64,000 bases of DNA from Burkholderiales bacterium Ga0077544. Lineage in GTDB: Bacteria; Pseudomonadota; Gammaproteobacteria; Burkholderiales; Burkholderiaceae_D. This document shows, piece by piece, positions 59,953 to 64,000 of this stretch. Within the stretch, counting starts at the first letter, position 1. The number at the start of each line of letters is the position of its first letter. A program made the position numbers and the translations under genes. Under the pieces are notes generated by a model, which saw only the letters and a program-made list of their open reading frames with translations, had not been told where the DNA came from and did not search any database. Location: NCBI GenBank assembly GCA_001464355.1, contig LNEU01000022.1, positions 152,527 to 216,526 of the forward strand. The letters run 5' to 3'.

Positions 59953-61449
59953 ATGTGCAAATTCATACTCGCCATTGATCAGGGTACGACCAGCTCCCGC
60001 GCGATTTTATTCAATCACGCAGGTCAGATTCACGGCACTGCGCAGCAAGAGTACGCGCAGATATTTCCCGAGCCGGGTTGGGTCGAACACAATGCCAATG
60101 ACATCTGGCATAGCCAGCTAGCTGTCGCAAGACAGGTATTAAAAGAGCACGATCTCAATGCTGCTGACATCGCCGCGATCGGCATCACCAATCAACGCGA
60201 GACTACGGTGTTATGGGATCGCAAAACAGGTGAACCTCTTGCCAATGCAATCGTCTGGCAAGACAGGCGTACGGCTGCGCTGTGCGACCAATTGCGCACT
60301 GAAGGCAAAGCGGCTTTGTTTCAACATAAGACAGGCTTGGTACTTGATGCGTATTTTTCAGGGACCAAACTGAATTGGTTATTGAAGAATGTGCCGGGCG
60401 CTCGCGCGAAAGCAGAGCGCGGCGAGCTGGCATTCGGTACTGTCGATAGCTGGCTGATTTTCAAGTTGAGTGGCAAGCATGTCACCGATACCAGCAATGC
60501 ATCACGCACCTTACTCTTTAATATCCACAGCAAGCAATGGGATGATGAGCTGCTCAGTTTGCTGGATATTCCGCGCAGCTTATTGCCGGAAGTGGTCGCT
60601 AGCAGCGGCGTCGTTGCACATACCTATGACGCATTATTCGGCGCACCCATTCCGATTGCGGGCATTGCCGGCGATCAGCAAGCCGCCACTTTTGGACAGG
60701 CTTGCCATCAGGCAGGAATGGCAAAGAATACATATGGTACTGGCTGCTTCATGCTACTCAATACTGGCACACAGGCGATCAGCTCCAATAACAATCTGCT
60801 GACAACTGTAGGCTGGACGCTGGACAACGGCAAGGAGTTGCATACCGATTACATGCTCGAAGGCAGTGTGTTCATGGCCGGCGCCATTATCCAGTGGTTA
60901 CGCGACGGCTTGGGGATCATCAGTAGCTCAAATGAAGTAGAAGCTCTCGCCTCCAGTGTTCCGGACAATGGCGGCGTCGTTTTTGTGCCTGCGTTCAGCG
61001 GCCTGGGGGCACCGTACTGGGATGCGTATGCACGCGGCATGATTATCGGCATGACACGCGGTAGCAGCAAGGCGCACATTGCGCGCGCAGCACTTGAGAG
61101 TATTGCTTATCAGTCGGCAGACCTGCTACAGGCAATGCAAAAGGACGCGGGAATTACTTTGCACGAGTTGCGCGTAGATGGCGGCGCGGCGCGTAACGAT
61201 TTGTTGATGCAATTCCAGGCCGATATTTTGAATGTACCGGTGATCAGGCCCATCGTTACTGAAACCACTGCCTTGGGTGCGGCGTATCTTGCAGGCCTGG
61301 CGGTATCATTCTGGTCCTCCACGGAAGAGATTTCTGCACAATGGCAGATGGATAAATGCTTTGTGCCACGTATGCGACAAGACGAACGTGAACATAGAAT
61401 GAATACTTGGCACAAAGCAGTGCAACGCTCCCAAGCGTGGGAAGGATAG
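59953..61449 (+). CDS. glpK: glycerol kinase
   Basis: FGGY-family kinase that converts glycerol to glycerol 3-phosphate. It has 498 residues. The phosphate loop [27 protein letters not shown], the signature [20 protein letters not shown] and the adenosine motif [20 protein letters not shown] are those of GlpK. The neighbours are an SMP-30 lactonase (16 bp upstream) and a divergent dehydrogenase rather than glpF/glpD, which is unusual. A strong terminator follows. Confidence 0.95.
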   Translation: MCKFILAIDQGTTSSRAILFNHAGQIHGTAQQEYAQIFPEPGWVEHNANDIWHSQLAVARQVLKEHDLNAADIAAIGITNQRETTVLWDRKTGEPLANAIVWQDRRTAALCDQLRTEGKAALFQHKTGLVLDAYFSGTKLNWLLKNVPGARAKAERGELAFGTVDSWLIFKLSGKHVTDTSNASRTLLFNIHSKQWDDELLSLLDIPRSLLPEVVASSGVVAHTYDALFGAPIPIAGIAGDQQAATFGQACHQAGMAKNTYGTGCFMLLNTGTQAISSNNNLLTTVGWTLDNGKELHTDYMLEGSVFMAGAIIQWLRDGLGIISSSNEVEALASSVPDNGGVVFVPAFSGLGAPYWDAYARGMIIGMTRGSSKAHIARAALESIAYQSADLLQAMQKDAGITLHELRVDGGAARNDLLMQFQADILNVPVIRPIVTETTALGAAYLAGLAVSFWSSTEEISAQWQMDKCFVPRMRQDEREHRMNTWHKAVQRSQAWEG

Positions 61450-61485
61450 ATTTCATAACGTTCAACGCGCATCAATCCGCCAATT

Positions 61486-61517
61486 AAAAAGGGCCGACAT
61501 ACATGTCGGCCCTTTTA
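61486..61517. terminator. intrinsic terminator after glpK
   Basis: AAAAGGGCCGACAT pairs with ATGTCGGCCCTTTT; both ends carry runs and the loop is very short. It lies about 36 nt after the stop and can also face uspA. Confidence 0.9.
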
Positions 61518-61604
61518 CAAGACTGCGATTTTCTATCTCCTGTTCTGCATCGAATTAGCTAACCGAATGCGTCAACTATCAGGATGCGTTCACAGTCTAT
61601 TTAC

Positions 61605-62108
61605 TCACTCAACAGCCAGCCACAAGAACGTCAGACCGACACCTATTGGAATGCCAAAGCGTTGCAGCTTGCTTGCATTTTCCTTGGCAACCACCTCCAC
61701 CGGCAAATCCGTTAATGCCATCACCTTGGCAACGACCGAACCTTCGAAAAATCTCGACAGTGCATTCTTGCGCGTTGTGCCCATGACGATTTTTTGTGAC
61801 TGCGTCTTTTGAGCGCAGGCGACAATAGCTTGTGCGGCATCACCTCTGTCCATATGAACCACATGGTCTACGCCGGCCTTGGACAGCAGATCAATCGCAT
61901 CTTTCAGTGCTTCTTTCGCACGCTCTTGCTGGAATAAACGCACGTTGTGCGATGGCACAAAGCGCGTCAGATATTTCGACAAACGGGGTTGAACATTGGT
62001 CAGGTTCACGTTGATCAACTCGTCATGCAAAGCACGATATTGAATAACGTATTCCACTGCCCGCAATGCATTCCGTGAGCCGTCGACAGGTATGAGAATG
62101 TTTAGCAT
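61605..62108 (-). CDS. universal stress protein with C-terminal hydrophobic tail
   Basis: It has 167 residues. The UspA fold is clear (LIPVDGSRNALRAVEYVIQYR, then VVHMDRGDAAQAIVACA, MGTTRKNALSRFFEGSVV). The ATP-binding motif GxxG is degenerate at the second Gly. The last ~20 residues (FGIPIGVGLTFLWLAVE) are hydrophobic and look like a membrane tail, which most Usp proteins lack. ATG 62108 has AGGAG upstream. It lies 49 bp after terC, so it may be read from the riboswitch-controlled promoter, though AACGTTTA direct repeats in the gap could be a separate promoter. Confidence 0.85.
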   Translation of the reverse strand: MLNILIPVDGSRNALRAVEYVIQYRALHDELINVNLTNVQPRLSKYLTRFVPSHNVRLFQQERAKEALKDAIDLLSKAGVDHVVHMDRGDAAQAIVACAQKTQSQKIVMGTTRKNALSRFFEGSVVAKVMALTDLPVEVVAKENASKLQRFGIPIGVGLTFLWLAVE

Positions 62109-62157
62109 GATGATCTCCTCGCAATGTATAAACGTTAGTAGTTTTTGTAAACGTTCT

Positions 62158-62868
62158 TCATGGATGTCTTGGCTTTCCCTCCTCGCGTATAGGCTTTATA
62201 GGCACATCCCTGAGTACTCCACTTAGCACGACCCCGCCTATTATCAAGCCGTAAAGCAACCAACTTGCGATCGAATTCTGAATAAAAAATCCATTCAAAA
62301 TAGGCTCTTGTACAATCATCTTGGCAGCAGTCCACGCAAGGATTGCTGCGCCTATATAGATAATAACTGGGTACCGTTCTACCCATTTCAAAATCAATGT
62401 GCTACCCACAATCATAATCGGCACACTAATCAATAAACCTATTATCACCAGCATGAATTCACCTTGTGCCGCACCAGCCACCCCTAGCATATTGTCCATT
62501 CCCATCACGGCATCTGCTACCACGATGGTGCGAATGGCAGCCCACAATCCGATGCGCCCACCTGAAATACCCGGCTCGTTCTTTTTTTCATGCACAGGGC
62601 TCAGCAACTTGTAGGCTATCCACACAAGCAATACTCCACCAACAAGCAACAGACCCGGCACATTCAGCAACCATACGATAGCTAGCGTCATGCCTATGCG
62701 TATGACGACAGCTCCTATCGTGCCACCAAGTATCGTGATGCGTTGCAAGTGATGTGGTAATTTGCGTGCAACTAGTGCTATGACGATCGCATTATCGCCA
62801 GCGAGCACCAGATCGATAACGATGATCGCCAGCAGTGCGGAAACAAATTCAGCTGAGAATATATCCAT
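62158..62868 (-). CDS. TerC-family integral membrane protein, probable Mn2+ exporter
   Basis: It has 236 residues from ATG 62868 (SD GGAGGAG). About seven to nine membrane segments; the conserved acidic motif VIDLVLAGDNAIVIAL and VADAVMGMDNMLGVAG are the TerC metal-binding motifs. Members behind yybP-ykoY leaders (Alx, MeeY/MeeF) export manganese or help load it into secreted enzymes. The gene is preceded by exactly that riboswitch, which makes manganese export the best guess. Confidence 0.9.
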   Translation of the reverse strand: MDIFSAEFVSALLAIIVIDLVLAGDNAIVIALVARKLPHHLQRITILGGTIGAVVIRIGMTLAIVWLLNVPGLLLVGGVLLVWIAYKLLSPVHEKKNEPGISGGRIGLWAAIRTIVVADAVMGMDNMLGVAGAAQGEFMLVIIGLLISVPIMIVGSTLILKWVERYPVIIYIGAAILAWTAAKMIVQEPILNGFFIQNSIASWLLYGLIIGGVVLSGVLRDVPIKPIREEGKPRHP

Positions 62869-62924
62869 TTTCTCCTCCAGCACCGTCATCGCTCGCTTTG
62901 TCGAGGCCAACAAACTTCTGAGCG

Positions 62925-62956
62925 AAAAAAAACCTTTACCTGCAATCGGTAAAGGT
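62925..62956 (-). terminator. riboswitch-controlled intrinsic terminator
   Basis: ACCTTTACC (62956-62948) pairs perfectly with GGTAAAGGT (62940-62932) over GATTGCA, followed by seven T (62931-62925). It lies 56 nt before the terC ATG and overlaps the riboswitch P1 strand. Confidence 0.92.
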
Positions 62957-63036
62957 CTCGCCACAACATTAAAGTTGCCTGCAGGCCGGGGGATTTCCCG
63001 TAATGACGGCTTTTGCAGTAAGGCTACTCCCCTTTA
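62925..63036 (-). promoter_or_regulatory. yybP-ykoY manganese riboswitch and expression platform
   Basis: Minus-strand leader of terC. Conserved elements in order: AAAGGGGAGTAGCC (63035-63022), CCGGCCTGCAGGCAAC near 62987-62971, and GGCGAGACCTTTACC (62962-62948). These match the yybP-ykoY consensus. P1 pairs TAAAGG (63036-63031) with CCTTTA (62955-62950). The same CCTTTA is the 5' arm of the following terminator, so aptamer folding should prevent termination: manganese turns the operon on. Confidence 0.92.
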
Positions 63037-63054
63037 AGGGAACTACTTCTTTTC

Positions 63055-63083
63055 AAGTTAGTGCACGCGATACCCTCTGTCAA
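63055..63083 (-). promoter_or_regulatory. sigma-70 promoter for the terC leader
   Basis: TTGACA (63083-63078), 17-bp spacer, TAACTT (63060-63055) on the minus strand. Transcription should start near 63048, just before the aptamer. Confidence 0.8.
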
Positions 63084-63441
63084 TATTTTTTATTAAGATA
63101 GCGTTAAATAATATTTACTGAAATCTTGGCAAAACTACAGCCCTGCAAGCTTATCAATGCTTGAGTTTTTTGTGAGGCGAATTGCACGCTGAATTGATCA
63201 ATCTGTCGAAAGGTATATTTGGCGCTGTTTCAATGCCATTGCCCCCTTGCTACCGCGCATACTCGGTTTAACAGGATTGTCCTGATACAAATAGAATCAC
63301 GCAGCGATTATTCGCACATGAGAAAACAACTCCTACCAAAATGAACGTATGCGATTTTTCACATGGCTAGCTCGTGAAGATTGCGCCCTAATCGGATAGG
63401 GCGACACAATCAGCATGATTTTATTTTTTTTGCACTGGTAG
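63084..63441. other. non-coding stretch between the terC promoter and the integrase remnant
   Basis: 358 bp with no supported gene. It contains a perfect hairpin CGCCCTA/TAGGGCG (63384-63403) over ATCGGA, and a 10-nt copy of part of tRNA-Thr at 63173-63182. AT content is higher than in the neighbouring genes. It may be the decayed body of an element once inserted at the tRNA gene. Confidence 0.45.
63173..63182. repeat. possible att-like partial copy of the tRNA-Thr 3' region
   Basis: TGAGGCGAAT recurs exactly at 63654-63663, inside the T-arm/acceptor part of tRNA-Thr, in the same orientation. A few further matches follow (T-G-AC-C). Such partial duplications are typical of attL/attR pairs, but 10 nt is short. 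Confidence 0.3.
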
Positions 63442-63618
63442 CAGGCGCAGCAGTTTTGCAGTAAGGACTATCAACAAAACAAAAAGGGTTACCGCGATAA
63501 CGGTATGGTGAAAAGATATGCTCACCTTGCACCGGAACAGTTTGCGAAGCGCGCTCAGGTTGTGGACTTAATGTTTAATGACACAAATTTGGCACAATCA
63601 GAAATGGAAAAGGGCTAG
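63442..63618 (+). pseudogene. C-terminal remnant of a tyrosine recombinase (phage-type integrase)
   Basis: In one frame the sequence reads GMVKRYAHLAPEQFAKRAQ then VVDLMFND to a stop at 63616. The (M)V-x-RYAHLAPE block is the classic end of phage-type integrases and contains the catalytic Tyr. Upstream in frame there is only a decayed stretch back to a TAG at 63439-63441, so the rest of the gene is gone. The stop codon lies in the hairpin beside tRNA-Thr, 27 bp from its CCA end, the usual place of an integrase at its attachment site. Confidence 0.75.
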
Positions 63619-63636
63619 CAGTTACGCTAACCCTTT
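63609..63636 (-). terminator. hairpin after tRNA-Thr
   Basis: AAAGGGTTAGC pairs with GCTAGCCCTTT (one G-T pair) on the minus strand, followed by a short T-run. It lies 8 nt after the tRNA CCA end and overlaps the end of the integrase remnant. Confidence 0.7.
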
Positions 63637-63644
63637 GATATTAC

Positions 63645-63720
<76 letters not shown>

Positions 63721-64000
63721 GAAGCCGATTATTTTACCAATAAATCGAACACAGCTGTTAGCGCAAAAGCAGTTTTTGCCTGGATTTCATTGCCCTCAAC
63801 TTAACAATATAGATGTGTGGATGAGGATGATGAGTTAAAGCTGCCAGCATCCTGAACAATTGTGATTGCATTACTGCGGCTTGAAGGTATTAATGGTGGT
63901 GATGGAGATATAAGTGTAGCGGATCGGATGTTTGTATTAGAGAAGGGATGGATGTGATGGAGATGAGATTGGAGGTTTAATCGGACACGCGCGCTGGAAT
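63721..64000. other. right end of window, no gene seen
   Basis: 280 bp upstream of tRNA-Thr. The last 180 bp are purine-rich on the plus strand (GATGAGGATGATGAG and similar runs). I see no supported coding region; whatever lies to the right is cut off. Confidence 0.5.
63731..63736 (-). promoter_or_regulatory. probable extended -10 for tRNA-Thr
   Basis: On the minus strand TTGGTAAAAT ends 10 bp before the tRNA 5' end; TAAAAT with an upstream TG resembles an extended -10. The -35 region is weak. Confidence 0.4.

Overview
The window looks like a stretch of chromosome from a betaproteobacterium of the Oxalobacteraceae (Herminiimonas/Janthinobacterium type). This is an inference from gene order and protein character: thrB next to a DUF2782 gene and polA, the argC-DUF6776-bactofilin-erpA run, dusB-fis-purH-ruvCAB, two Burkholderiales-type trimeric porins, Coq7 and FolE2. 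GC content appears to be in the mid-50s percent. I see no complete mobile element, prophage, rRNA or CRISPR array. Nearly all of the window is housekeeping DNA with short intergenic gaps and many readable intrinsic terminators.

Layout. 1-4.6 kb: the 3' part of a PduO-type cobalamin adenosyltransferase, then on the minus strand an isoprenoid/folate group (xseB-ispA-dxs-folE2). 4.6-9.8 kb: a Rieske oxygenase, an EamA transporter and a sulfurtransferase (plus), then a ZIP metal transporter and a Tat-exported dienelactone hydrolase (minus). 9.9-17.6 kb: polA, a DUF2782 protein, thrB with an overlapping membrane protein gene, and uvrD. 17.8-19.5 kb: thiS-thiG-thiE, in which thiG is broken. 19.8-36.1 kb: valS, a hydratase, a YaiI-type protein, ruvCAB, purH, fis, dusB, small enzymes, dtd, tyrS, then an M23 peptidase and anmK for murein turnover. 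36.2-41.4 kb: rplM-rpsI, argC-DUF6776-bactofilin-erpA, an OsmC protein and coq7. 41.5-50.2 kb: two porins, a SEC-C/YkgJ cysteine-cluster protein, a frameshifted DUF3025 gene, pyrC and a glutamate/aspartate ABC transporter (gltIJKL). 50.4-61.5 kb: an Atm1-type exporter, a YciA thioesterase, fadD, an M20 peptidase, a DUF3047 lipoprotein, and a sugar-acid/glycerol group (beta-hydroxyacid dehydrogenase, SMP-30 lactonase, glpK). 61.6-64 kb: uspA and terC behind a manganese (yybP-ykoY) riboswitch, then a decayed integrase end beside tRNA-Thr(CGT).

Points of most interest. (1) The leader of terC is a clear yybP-ykoY aptamer whose closing helix competes with a perfect intrinsic terminator, with a good promoter upstream; a universal stress gene follows terC. 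(2) thiG carries an out-of-frame deletion (about 22 nt by family comparison) and the DUF3025 gene carries a frameshift. (3) The last ~38 codons of a tyrosine recombinase survive next to tRNA-Thr, and a 10-nt piece of the tRNA 3' end recurs about 480 bp away, suggesting a decayed integration site. (4) The U-tract of a terminator-like hairpin abuts the start codon of anmK. (5) One porin repeats its first beta-strand motif 30 residues later. I found no convincing wholly new multi-gene system; the strongest candidates for novelty are the regulatory and decay features at the right end.
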